A stretch of 64,000 nucleotides of DNA, taken from the NCBI GenBank assembly GCA_030435675.1, contig JAUCMV010000009.1:1-64000 (forward strand). Direction: 5' to 3'. The notes under the pieces are model-generated. The model made no database searches, was not told where the DNA came from, and saw nothing but the letters and a program-made list of their open reading frames with translations. The stretch comes from Steinernema hermaphroditum. Its lineage: Eukaryota; Nematoda; Chromadorea; Rhabditida; Steinernematidae. Below, piece by piece: positions 1 to 8,152 of this stretch. Position numbers and translations under genes: made by a program. Each line of letters starts with the position of its first letter. The first letter of the stretch is position 1.

Positions 1-980
1 ACTTGTAGATCACTGGGAGCAGAGATATGGGACGGTAGTTCTTGATTTGCAGTGGGTCTCCCTTTTTGTACAGCAATATCGTAGACGAATCCGCCATCTT
101 ATCCGGGAGTTCGCAGTGGGTAACACATCTGTTGAAGAGATTTGTCAACATTGGAAGAAGCTCTTTCTTTGCGGACTTCAGCATTTCTACAGTGATGTTG
201 TCGATTCCAGGGCTTTTTCCGCATTTTGTTCGGTTTAGCGCCTCTTCGACCTCGCTTCTTAGAATCATTTGGCATTCGTCTGTTGACTCGAATTCTCTGT
301 AATCAACGTGAACCGTCTGCGTATATAAGTCTTCGTAGAAATTCCTGATGACATCATGTATGTCTGACTTACTTGTGCAGAGGCTACCTTCTTTATCACG
401 GATTTGGATGATCTGCTTTCTTCCTACGGCCACTTCTCCGCGAATTTTCCGCAAACCTTTTGAGTTTGTTATCGCCTTTTCCACCAGTTCTCGATGGTGG
501 TTCGCGATATCCTTTCTCACGCATCTCATGCCTCTGACGAAGCAGTTGTTTCGTTGAATCGGATAGTCTATCCTTGCGGATGATCGGTTCGTTAGCGAGT
601 TCGGCAGCATCTTGAAGTGTTCTGACCAGTTCCTCGTATTCATTTGACGTTGTACCACGGCTTATCAATCGTGAAGCGACAGCAGCCTGGAAAATTTCAC
701 GATTTAGGCGGTATTTACCTTTAGACTGCTGTCGTTCGTTTGACGCTGAGGTTGTACTTTCTGATTTGATCTCTGCACGAAGTAGCCGGTGGTCGGAACC
801 TGCGAAGTGCTTTCCGAGAACGGTTGATGATTTGAAATTGAGGCATTTCGGCGCCAGAACGTAATCAATGCAGTTTCTCGTACGGCGATCAGGGGATAAC
901 CATGTCCATCTGCGTCCAGGTCTGCTTTTAAAGTATGAATTTACTGATCGCAGGTTGAAATCGCATATGAGCTCGCATAT
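1..980 (-). pseudogene. RTE endonuclease C-terminus and start of reverse transcriptase
   Basis: Read on the minus strand, about 940-700 encodes the end of an apurinic-type endonuclease, with an RNCIDYVL segment followed by a GSDHRLL segment, as expected for the last motifs of that fold. The linker to the reverse transcriptase follows and changes frame near 525. The rest of the reverse transcriptase lies off the window edge and can be read in the tandem copy at 34102-35313. No intact ORF remains. Confidence 0.75.
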
Positions 981-1256
981 GCTTCGAAAAGAAGAGTCCC
1001 TGGTCCAGAAGTTGCGTTTTCGTCGGTGGTGGCATCCTCAGAGCGTCGGCGACCTTCGGGATGACATCGCACGCAGCCGGATTCCTGGCGTCGGACATCT
1101 TGTTGTCAGTGGTGGTGGGACTACGGCTTCCGGGTGTCCCAATTCCCTCTGGAAGCCGGAAAACTCATACATGCCACAGGGTTTGCTGTCTGACCAACCG
1201 GACGCTCAAAGAGCGACCGGAGGGACCGACCGCTCGCCACCGCGACACGAGTGAGA
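1..1256 (-). mobile_element. RTE-type non-LTR retrotransposon, 5' portion (cut by window start)
   Basis: This is the 5' part of the same RTE element that is seen whole at 32880-35911. Its 5' head (about 1016-1256 read on the minus strand) is a dispersed repeat also found at 3804-3858 plus 5081-5211 and at 33573-34089. The head joins directly to the C-terminal part of the endonuclease, so most of the endonuclease N-terminus is missing. The element is therefore internally deleted. Confidence 0.8.
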
Positions 1257-1328
1257 TAAGTAGCTGCGGCTCCTAAAGCTTATAGCTATGTTTTGGTTTG
1301 TGATAACACCACGAGCCCTTTCGTATGC

Positions 1329-1480
1329 CTCTTTCAGGAAAATGGAAAGACAGAGGTAAAGCTCCGGGGAATAACCCTCGATGCTGATGTCTCCAAAATG
1401 ATTCACTTTGAATCAATGAAGGAGCTGGTCGAAGAGTTCGTCGATCACACCAAAATACGAGCCGACGGCACACGTCTGGT
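1329..1480 (+). pseudogene. Possible Polinton/Maverick DNA polymerase B C-terminal fragment
   Basis: A stretch of about 50 codons reading KTEVKLRGITLDAD and continuing to about 1480 resembles the C-terminal region of protein-primed polymerase B of Polintons, where an RGITLN-like motif is followed by a short helix. The open frame continues to 1943, but past 1480 I see no polymerase similarity and it runs into an LTR. Context supports the call: other Polinton genes follow at 2410-3656. This is a short, non-functional relic; the assignment rests on remembered family patterns. Confidence 0.42.
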
Positions 1481-1691
1481 CGACAATATTCTTGCTGACC
1501 AACACAGTGGGGCACAACAATTCTCCGCAGCTGACGTCATCGCCGCCGTCGACAGAGACGATCTTGGTCGCCGCGAGGACTTGGAGGCAACCAGAGCCAT
1601 CACTGTGCAACGCCCTCACTGTCGCCTCCAGGCGACCCTCTTCTTCCTTTCCCCCTATTTCAGAGGCCATTGTAGCAGACAGGACCAAATC

Positions 1692-2041
1692 TGTCGGCGA
1701 CAAGCGGCCCGTCGCGCGACGAAGAAGTCACAACATCAGCGAGCCACCGCCTCAGCCGCCATCTTCGTCGCCACCAGACACCTTCGCTCCCTCGCCAGTC
1801 GAACAGTTCGAAGGACGGTCAGCGGTCGCGCACGCCGTCTCCACCGCTGCCGTCCTCGTCTCCTCGCGTCGTTCGCCGCTCGCCGCTTAGTGATCCGTGC
1901 CCCCTTATGCCCCGTGCCTTTGTCTTATATTTCGTGTATATAAATGTTTAATTACCCAAGTTTGAGATTTCTCTACAACGCTCTCTCTCGCGTTTCCTTC
2001 ATCGTCGTCGACCCTCAGTTCGTCGTCGATCACCCTCAGCA
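1692..2041 (+). mobile_element. Pao/BEL-type 5' LTR (350 bp), truncated element
   Basis: Begins TGTCGGCGACAA, a 12-mer also present at 19386, and ends CA at 2041. A TATA-like TATATAAAT lies near 1936. It is followed directly by AAAGACCCGCGTGGC, whose core (2044-2056) recurs at 10814-10826 in front of the BEL gag. This fits an LTR followed by a primer-binding and leader region. No gag follows; the internal region ends within about 100-150 bp, so only the 5' end of an element is left. No target-site duplication could be identified. Confidence 0.55.
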
Positions 2042-2409
2042 AAAGACCCGCGTGGCAGGACCCCAGGACGAGAAGGCCCATTCTTCCGTCCACTCTCCAA
2101 TCCAACACACCACTGAACAGCCAGTTCACTCACTTTAAACGTCGTCACCGTCAAGAAGTTCGAACGGTCATTCAGTCAAAACGTTTCCAATGTGTCAATA
2201 ACAAGGGGGTCTATCTGAAAAACAGTGCCCGTCTATTCCCTTATGGGTATTGAAAGTCATAAATCAATTGTGTGAATAAACTCTTAACTAACGCGTCCCC
2301 GCCCTTAAAAACAATTACGCCGGGCCGCGCGGGGGGAGGGGTGGACGGGGAAATGTAGTTTGTAGTTTGACTTAATGTTATAAGGTAGTCTCGTTTTACA
2401 AATGCGGTG
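2042..2409. other. LTR leader remnant and non-coding sequence
   Basis: The first 100 bases look like a retrotransposon leader. The rest has no convincing ORF. A short perfect hairpin (GAGGTC, 5-base loop, GACCTC) lies near 2409-2425 and a G/C-rich patch near 2320-2350. I see no gene here. Confidence 0.5.
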
Positions 2410-2905
2410 AGGTCCTTCAGACCTCAACCGCTGTTGGTAAAACGGTTTTAATTTGCTAAAATTCCTTGATGTTATGGCGACGCCAAAAGTTGACAAAATC
2501 TACTACTGTTACGGTGTTTATCAAAAGGAATTTAGTGAACTTTGTCAAAATCCCTTGATCACTCTCGTATAAGGCCATCCTGATATGGAAATGCTGGCTG
2601 AAGACCACGATTTACATAAACTTTTAATTGTTGACGACATGCTGACAGACTTGAAGGATTCCAAAGGCGTTACGGATTTGTATGTGCGAGGCTCTCATCA
2701 TCTCAACATTAGTGTGATCTCTCTGGTTCAAAATGCATTTTATGGCAATCGTACTATGCGAATTAATTGCACCTATTTGGTGCTGCTTCGGAACCCCTCT
2801 GATGGTTTGCAAGTACGCACGTTGGCACGGCAAATGTTTCCCGATAACTGGAAGTACCTGTTAGAGGCATACGAAGACGCCACCAGCAAACCAATCTGTT
2901 TGTAA
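2410..2905 (+). pseudogene. Polinton/Maverick packaging ATPase (FtsK/A32-like), broken
   Basis: The open part from 2585 to 2905 (106 codons) carries a LLIVDDM Walker-B-type strand, then GSHHLNISVI, then VQNAFY and a C-terminal RQMFPDN segment. This order matches the DNA-packaging ATPase of Polintons and adinto-like viruses, which pumps genome into the capsid. Upstream codons in the same frame are also ATPase-like, but an in-frame TAA sits at about 2571. A GKTVL Walker-A-like remnant near 2429 is in a different frame. The gene is an inactive endogenous relic. Confidence 0.75.
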
Positions 2906-2999
2906 ACAATCACGCAACAGCCCCAGCAAATTTACGTTTATTGACAAATATCTTCCCAGACGAAGACGGTCCTGTTGTTTACTGTCCTAAGCGAGGCTA

Positions 3000-3326
3000 A
3001 TGGCGCCCAAATCTCAACTGTTTGCCCTTTGCAAACATAAAAATTTCTTACACAATTTGGCAACCTGCAAAAGTCGTCGAAAACGTAAAGAGATTATTGA
3101 AAATTGTACTAATCAGGAAATTGCCTGTTTGATCGATTGTTGTTTCAACCTCTTACAGTACAAGATTCCATTAAGCAAAACACAGAAACGAAAGTTGCAA
3201 CGTCATGCGCGAAGAATTCGTCAGCTTGCCCACACTGAAGATCTTGATAAAGCCCGACAAAAGGTGATGAAAGTTGGATATGGTGCATTTTTACCGTCAT
3301 TGATCATTCCTGTCACTTTTAAGTAG
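3000..3326 (+). CDS. Polinton-associated small basic protein (108 aa)
   Basis: An intact ATG-started ORF 95 bp after the ATPase. It has a run of charged helices and a basic segment KRKLQRHARRIRQLA in the middle, then a short glycine-containing and hydrophobic end. Small proteins with the pattern K-R-x-L-x-R-H next to the ATPase are common in Polinton/adinto-like gene blocks, where a minor capsid or core role has been suggested. I infer membership from position and pattern only. Intact reading frame despite decay of the neighbouring ATPase is notable. Confidence 0.6.
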   Translation: MAPKSQLFALCKHKNFLHNLATCKSRRKRKEIIENCTNQEIACLIDCCFNLLQYKIPLSKTQKRKLQRHARRIRQLAHTEDLDKARQKVMKVGYGAFLPSLIIPVTFK

Positions 3327-3338
3327 CTTGTTGTTCAA

Positions 3339-3656
3339 ATGAAATATACCAATAAATTTAAACTTGTTCCCTATGACAGTGGACCAAAGGAGACGATTCC
3401 TGTATTAGAACCTCGTGCAACGGGGCCTGGTGTACCTTTGCAAGACTTGGAAAGGCAAATTGCCAATTTACTTAACGATTCATCTGTCGTCGGCCCTCCT
3501 CAGTACTACGAACTCGCGCGTCTTCGGCTGACTCCCAACGAGAGCCTCGGCGACGTCTACGACCCTCGACGTTTGTGCCCTCAGATCATCTTCCCGAAGG
3601 AAGACAATAATCTGGTATACGGTAGGTCCCTGCCGAAGAACTTTCAATTAGCGTAG
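3339..3656 (+). CDS. Polinton-associated hypothetical protein (105 aa)
   Basis: An ATG-started ORF beginning 13 bp after the previous stop, same strand. The first two thirds are lysine- and asparagine-rich and AT-rich in codon use; from about codon 50 the sequence becomes G/C-rich. No domain is recognised. Its place after the small basic protein matches the gene order of Polinton blocks. It may encode a structural component or the first part of a longer gene that is now truncated. Confidence 0.5.
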   Translation: MKYTNKFKLVPYDSGPKETIPVLEPRATGPGVPLQDLERQIANLLNDSSVVGPPQYYELARLRLTPNESLGDVYDPRRLCPQIIFPKEDNNLVYGRSLPKNFQLA

Positions 3657-3686
3657 CCTTAGGAATCCTCACTGGCAACCATCTCT

Positions 3687-4679
3687 ATGACTTTTCGAAC
3701 GAAACGACGATTGTCGCGATTCATGGCTCAGCGCGACCTTTTATCACATAGCAAGCGAATATCGTTTGCAATACAGCGGACGCTGTTGATCTTGCATCTG
3801 ATGGTCCGATTCCTGGCGTCAAACATCTTGTTGTCAGCGGTGGTGGGACTACGGATTCATACATTGGCCAACAAGTTCAACAGCTGGCGCCGGAACGGAA
3901 GTACTCCCCCGACCGAAGAAGAGGTCTTAGCCTTTCTTGGTCAGCTATTCTGTGCAACCTCTTCCGTCTCCGTGGTGCAGTCGGCCGCTGCAGCCCTCAA
4001 GTGGAACATGAAGTTCTCTCCTGGCAGCAACCCAGTCGACTCCGTGTGGATACGTGCGTTCCTAGATGGTCTTCGGCGTCAAGCCCCGCCTGTTCAACAC
4101 CACCCGAAGGTAACGGAGGCTGAAATGCGTCTCATTGCAGGCTGGGAGCCGCCTACCATCAAAGACCGTCGCATGGTCACCTACTTGTGCCTCCTGTATG
4201 CAGCATGTCTCCGACCATCGGAAGGTCTGCAGCTGTTATGGAATCAAATCAACTTCTCGGACTCGGATATGCAGATTCGGGTCGAGAAAGACAAGACGCG
4301 CAAGGAAGGGCCGCCTCGCATCACTCCCATACGGAAGTCATCATCATCGCTTTGTGCAGTCCATATATTGCAAAACTGGTTGCAAGTGGCTCCCAAGTCC
4401 GAGTTCGTCTTCCCAAGCTTAAGGAATCCCAAAATCGCTTTCTCTTATGGTGCCGCTAGGAAGGAACTAGCCCGACTGGTTGGCGCGCTTGGACTGCAGG
4501 AAAACTTGACTCTACATGGATTTCGCGGCGGATCCGCGACAGCTGCAATAGCCAACGGTGCACCCATCGACGAAGTGATGAGGTTCGGCGGATGGAAACG
4601 ACAAGCTACTCTAGATGCCTACGTTGAAGTCTCAGCCGCCACTGTGCCTACTGCGTCCGCTTCCTTTGATTATCTCTAG
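3687..4679 (+). CDS. Tyrosine recombinase (Crypton-like integrase)
   Basis: The open frame runs from 3687, but codons before 3859 belong to the flanking host and repeat sequence. No Met lies in the element part before 4008, so the true start is unclear. An N-terminal helical SAM-like core-binding region (about residues 60-145) is followed by the catalytic domain. Catalytic residues are all present: R176 in CLRPSEG, lysines at 201 and 203, H277 and R280 in HGFR, W303 replacing the third histidine as in many family members, and nucleophile Y312. The family cuts and rejoins DNA through a phosphotyrosine bond. No GCR1-type DNA-binding tail is evident; the protein ends 18 residues after Y312. Confidence 0.8.
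   Translation: MTFRTKRRLSRFMAQRDLLSHSKRISFAIQRTLLILHLMVRFLASNILLSAVVGLRIHTLANKFNSWRRNGSTPPTEEEVLAFLGQLFCATSSVSVVQSAAAALKWNMKFSPGSNPVDSVWIRAFLDGLRRQAPPVQHHPKVTEAEMRLIAGWEPPTIKDRRMVTYLCLLYAACLRPSEGLQLLWNQINFSDSDMQIRVEKDKTRKEGPPRITPIRKSSSSLCAVHILQNWLQVAPKSEFVFPSLRNPKIAFSYGAARKELARLVGALGLQENLTLHGFRGGSATAAIANGAPIDEVMRFGGWKRQATLDAYVEVSAATVPTASASFDYL
3804..3858 (-). repeat. RTE 5'-head repeat, distal part (interrupted copy)
   Basis: Matches the head sequence at about 1078-1130, with a few substitutions. It stops at GATTC (3854-3858) and resumes at 5081 with the same GATTC, so 3859-5080 was inserted into a single pre-existing head copy. Confidence 0.8.
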
Positions 4680-4684
4680 TGTCG

Positions 4685-4850
4685 ATGTTGTATATGTTGT
4701 TTTGATATCGCTTAGTGCGTGATTCTATTGTTACCGCTGTTCCGTTGATCATCATTGTTACCTTACGAGCTTGAACTGCATAAAGCATCCCTATTGTGAC
4801 AAGGGGCGGTATCTTTGGGGTTTACGTTAGAAGAGAGAGGTTTAGTGGTC
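4685..4850 (+). repeat. 166-bp inverted repeat, left arm
   Basis: Starts 5 bp after the recombinase stop codon. It is the reverse complement of 4909-5074 with one mismatch, at 4726; the tandem copy has no mismatch. Confidence 0.95.
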
Positions 4851-4908
4851 TTCTACGCGAAGATGAAATGTACTTTTTCGCGTAGAAGTGCGAAGCGCTT
4901 CGGAGCGA
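4851..4908. repeat. 58-bp spacer of the inverted repeat, itself a hairpin
   Basis: Contains TTCTACGCGAA paired with TTCGCGTAGAA and then the palindrome CGAAGCGCTTCG. The same spacer follows the left arm at locus 2 (25498-25554), where the right arm is absent. Confidence 0.85.
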
Positions 4909-5074
4909 GACCACTAAACCTCTCTCTTCTAACGTAAACCCCAAAGATACCGCCCCTTGTCACAATAGGGATGCTTTATGCAGTTCAAGCTCGTAAGGTA
5001 ACAATGATGATCAACGGAACAGCGGTAACAATTGAATCACGCACTAAGCGATATCAAAACAACATATACAACAT
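4909..5074 (-). repeat. 166-bp inverted repeat, right arm
   Basis: Reverse complement of 4685-4850. Six bases (ATACAA) separate it from the flanking GATTC. It is missing at locus 2. Confidence 0.95.
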
Positions 5075-5080
5075 ATACAA

Positions 5081-5211
5081 GATTCCGGGTGTCCCAATTC
5101 CCTCTGGAAGCCGGAAAACTCACAGATGCCATAGGGTTTGCCATCAGACCAACCAGACACTCAGAGAGTGACCGGAGGGACCGACCGCTCACCACCGTGA
5201 CACGAGTGAGA
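5081..5211 (-). repeat. RTE 5'-head repeat, proximal part (interrupted copy)
   Basis: Matches about 1128-1256 at roughly 90% and completes the head copy begun at 3804. It ends at the same GACACGAGTGAGA boundary as the other head copies. Confidence 0.8.
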
Positions 5212-5351
5212 CCCGCGTGCATTTGCTGCATTTGCTTGCGTAATTATGCGGTGCGGTACAACGAGCCACCGTTCGATGACGACATCACGGATGATGAAAT
5301 TGATGATCCCCTCTAAGCCAATGATACTGTAACCGGGATAGCAACTCGTAC
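5212..5351. other. Unassigned segment with short acidic reading frame
   Basis: One frame ends EPPFDDDITDDEIDDPL followed by a stop at 5314-5316. It could be the last codons of a lost gene, but the upstream part of that frame is repeat sequence. No function is assigned. Confidence 0.3.
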
Positions 5352-5718
5352 AGTTGCATCAAGGAAATCCCCGGAAATCGGTGCTCTACTGAAGCGCTCG
5401 TGTGTCTTGTTGTCCTTGTGATTCTTTTCCTCGCGTTCCTCCGTTTTGCCCTACTATTGTACTGCCCTTTGCATTGGGTTGATCCATGACAAATGGCCCA
5501 TTTTGTAACCATCCTTTAATTATACAATGTTTGCTCCCAGGGCCAAGCCGATGGGTACATTGTTGAGTACAGTTAATTCTCTCCCCATATTGTGGTTTGC
5601 ACCTTGTCCACTGTATTCCTCTTGATGTTGTCACACTTTTTGACTCTAAACCCCCTGTGTTCTATGAACGGAGGATCCAGTGTTGCCCAAAAAATCAGCT
5701 GATGTTATTACGTGCCAA
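5352..5718 (+). pseudogene. Duplicated fragment: 3' end of tail-anchored gene plus start of zinc-finger ORF
   Basis: Nearly identical to 27482-27848. It carries the C-terminal codons and membrane segment of the tail-anchored gene, its 3' flank, and the first codons of the small zinc-finger ORF. An A is missing just before the zinc-finger start, so its ATG is lost. Similarity stops after the codons CQW. Confidence 0.85.
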
Positions 5719-6026
5719 TGGCAAATACCCTGAGTGAAATGCAGGAGTTTTACGTAGACAAACAATCGTTGCAGGAATCGTCTCGCCCTGACGAGCGCGG
5801 GGCAAATCAACCCATGTGGTTCAAAAACGGATGGAATCGTCGACAACACTGTTCGTTTTGTCAACTCTTCTTCACAGACTGTCTCAAAAATCACTTCAAT
5901 TGTTCGTTCGGAGAAAGAATGAGAAGAAGAGCGGTCGCTCGGGACGAAGCAGACAGACTTAAACGTCTCGTCTTACGGTTGAATTTGAGACAGTCTCGGT
6001 CCTCTTCCAGCTCCCTTCAAAAATAA
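5718..6026 (+). CDS. Small C2HC zinc-finger protein (102 aa)
   Basis: The ORF starts at the ATG at 5718. A zinc-knuckle-like CSFCQLFFTDCLKNHFNC (residues about 46-63) gives a C-x2-C...H-x2-C pattern. A basic helix and a serine-rich tail follow. An AATAAA signal lies right after the stop (near 6023). The 3' half of this ORF aligns with sequence inside the dynein-2 intron copies at 8300-8410 (minus) and 9140-9220 (plus), so the reading frame may be a chance mosaic. A related CxxC motif occurs at 27840. I do not recognise a family. Confidence 0.4.
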   Translation: MANTLSEMQEFYVDKQSLQESSRPDERGANQPMWFKNGWNRRQHCSFCQLFFTDCLKNHFNCSFGERMRRRAVARDEADRLKRLVLRLNLRQSRSSSSSLQK

Positions 6027-6130
6027 AACACTTTTCAGACTGTCCCTGCCATGTTTTTCTGCCTGGTTCGCTCGATTCATGCCCTTGCACTAGAGCAAAC
6101 ATTTCCCAAAGCACGGTTCCCTCTTTTCAG

Positions 6131-6358
6131 ATCCCAAAACCGCTCCTCAAATCGAAGGGAATGGACGTCTCCGACGACGTCGTCGCCTCCTTCGGCGAGA
6201 TCTTCGAGTCGGCGCCATCGGACTCACAGACGCCCACAAGATTCTCGGGTTTCATTGAGAACTACCTGAAGATCTTCGGCGAGAAACGCGAAAGCGTCGG
6301 CACACGCCTGAACAGACTTCGGGCGGGTGTCTCGAAGCTGACGGAGACGCGCGATGGG
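6131..6358 (+). pseudogene. Dynein-2 heavy chain (CHE-3/DYNC2H1-like) stalk-entry exon, copy A
   Basis: Preceded by a worm-like acceptor (CTCTTTTCAG at 6121-6130). It encodes MDVSDDVVASFGEIFES through FIENYLKIFGEKRESV to LRAGVSKLTETRD. The last segment matches the start of the coiled-coil stalk after AAA4 in dynein heavy chains; AGVSKL is typical of the cytoplasmic dynein-2 (retrograde intraflagellar transport) chain. No upstream AAA4 exon is joined and similarity to the other copies ends near 6392, so it is a fragment. Copies B (7912-8152) and C (9407-9640) are close relatives. Confidence 0.7.
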
Positions 6359-6531
6359 GGTCAGGGCAGCTCATACCAGGGCAACAAACTTTGTGCATTA
6401 GTAGAGCTATGGCCATGTAGTGCAGTGACGTAGGCCGCACCGGCAGCATCTCATATGAGAGGGTCTAAAAGCAGGTTAAAAGATAGGGATGAGGGTATAT
6501 AGTGCTGTAGAATTGCAAGTAGGTGCGATGA
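6359..6531. other. Junction region between dynein fragment and transposase
   Basis: The first 35 bases continue the similarity shared with copy B; then the two copies diverge exactly after CAGGGCAAC. No gene is seen. Confidence 0.4.
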
Positions 6532-6605
6532 CCGTGTGGTGTAGTGGTCAACGTGCAGGACTACCACGCTTTCTTCCGCCGGGTTCGATCCCCGTCGGCG
6601 GCATA
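6532..6605 (+). tRNA. tRNA-like sequence (probable pseudogene or SINE part)
   Basis: Contains an A-box-like TGGTGTAGTGG and a perfect B box GGTTCGATCCC, followed by a T6 run about 5 bases past the end. The acceptor arms do not pair and the anticodon arm is irregular, so a working tRNA is unlikely. Confidence 0.3.
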
Positions 6606-6651
6606 ACTTTTTTCTTGCCCTTACTATGTTCGCCACTGTCTTTAAAACCGT

Positions 6652-7740
6652 TTAAAATGAACGAAAATCGCCTCTTACGAGAGTCGTAAACGACCACACA
6701 GCGATACCGTAGTGAAACTTCGGTCGCAGCTTCCTTTTGCCTAAATTCAAACACCATTTTTTAGCCGGGAAATGGATTAAAATAGGAGAACCAATTGAAA
6801 TAGCACTTATTATTTCCAACGAGCTCACAAAATAACTGATTAGACAATCAACATGCATGTCTTTCGATGATTGTGTGATCGAAACAAAAACAGTTCTCGC
6901 AATAAGAACATCTGAAAATTGGCATGCTTTCGGTGGCTTATTCTGAAGAAACCCAGCTGCGTACCACGCGTATTGCAGCATCGGCCGGTATCGAGAAGAG
7001 GCAAACTGCCAAGCAGTCAGGTCCAACAAAGTGCCGACGTGCTTCCGGGTTGACACTATGTAGTCGGGTTTCTGCCGAATTATAAGCTCGGTCAGTCGGC
7101 GGTGAAATGCCTTGATCTGGCGGTTGCAAAACACGTCCAACGGCTGCAGTTCACCGGTCGTTTTTTTCGGAAACGTGACGAATTCAATGTTTTGGCGAAA
7201 CTGATTTTTCCCCTTCTCGTATCCGTTCCAACAGTCCACGAAAAGAACCGAATGATCACCGCCATTGGGTAGGAAAACTTCACGAAGAAAGTCCATCATA
7301 AGTTCGCTGGACATCATTCCGCTAGTAGAGTGAACGCAGTGGAGATGAGAAAATTCTCTCAGCTCCTCTTGAAACTTCTTTGGCGCCTTCCTCTCCTGAA
7401 AACAAACAAGAAGAGGAAGCTGGAATTCGCCGGAGGCAGAGATTGCGGGCTGTATTGTCAGTGAATGAGTGAGTGCATTCTCGCGTTGAACGATCACTTG
7501 TATTTGTTTCGTTCCCTTCAACGCGAGTGTTCTTCTTCCTCTGAGCTCCAACTGGATTCCACTCTGATCGGTGTTACATATCTAAACTAGCTGTTTGATT
7601 GATGCAAATTTTATCACAGTACCTTGGAATAGCGGTCGGGATCGGCAAGACACGTTCGTGCGAGAGTTCGAAAGTGACTAATTGATGCCTGACGCTGCTC
7701 CTGATCGTCATCGAAGCAGGTTCGTGTAGCAGTGTGGGTC
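6652..7740 (-). pseudogene. Pogo/Tc1-mariner superfamily DDE transposase (partial)
   Basis: Read on the minus strand: an exon to 7623, a 41-bp intron (7622-7582, GT...TTTAG), then a long open exon to about 6652. The first catalytic Asp lies in CNTDQSG just after the intron, the second in VLFVDCWNGY, and the third in LQPLDVFCNRQIK, the order and spacing of DDE_1 (pogo/Tigger) transposases. These enzymes excise and insert DNA transposons with TA targets. No N-terminal HTH domain is found upstream; instead the gene abuts dynein-2 fragment copy B. The last 50 or so codons may be non-native read-through. Confidence 0.75.
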
Positions 7741-7911
7741 ACCTATCTACTAACGATTCGCCGATTCTTCTTGAATCGAAAGAGAATCGTGCTTTACGCC
7801 CCGGATCCCGCCGTGACAGTTTTATTAAACTTTGTTCGTTATGTGGTATGACCTGTCTCTGGTATGGGCTGTCCGTGGTATGAATTTCGTGGTATGGGTT
7901 GCCCTGGTATG

Positions 7912-8152
7912 AGCTGCCCTGACCCCCATCGCGCGTCTCCGTCAGCTTCGAGACACCCGCCCGAAGTCTGTTCAGGCGTGTGCCGACGCTTTCGCGTTTC
8001 TCGCCGAAGATCTTCAGGTAGTTCTCAATGAAAACCGAGAATCTTGTGGGCGTCTGTGAGTCCGATGGCGCCGACTCGAAGATCTCGCCGAAGGAGACGA
8101 CGACGTCGTCGAAGATGTCCATTCCCTTCGACTTCAGGAGCAGTTTTGGGAT
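7912..8152 (-). pseudogene. Dynein-2 stalk-entry exon, copy B (inverted)
   Basis: Minus-strand copy of 6131-6392 with an intact acceptor and the same boundary after CAGGGCAAC. Beyond it (7840-7915) are repeated CATACCA motifs absent from copy A. Copies A and B form a head-to-head pair around the DDE transposase. Confidence 0.72.

Larger units (their letters stand above)
3859..5080 (+). mobile_element. Crypton-like tyrosine-recombinase element, locus 1
   Basis: A 1,222-bp insertion bounded by GATTC on both sides (3854-3858 and 5081-5085). Joining the flanks restores an RTE head repeat that is uninterrupted at 1078-1256. Inside are a tyrosine recombinase ORF and a near-perfect 166-bp inverted repeat. 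Cryptons are tyrosine-recombinase DNA transposons without terminal inverted repeats that leave short direct repeats of about 4-6 bp, which fits. The large inverted repeat is not a usual Crypton feature. Domain content separates it from DIRS elements, which would also carry a reverse transcriptase. Confidence 0.7.

Noticed and set aside
1293..1943. 216-codon ORF as a complete gene
   Set aside because: Only about 50 codons resemble polymerase B; the rest runs through unrelated sequence into an LTR.
3859..5080. DIRS or Ngaro retrotransposon
   Set aside because: No reverse transcriptase or split repeats within the element; only a recombinase and a fold-back.
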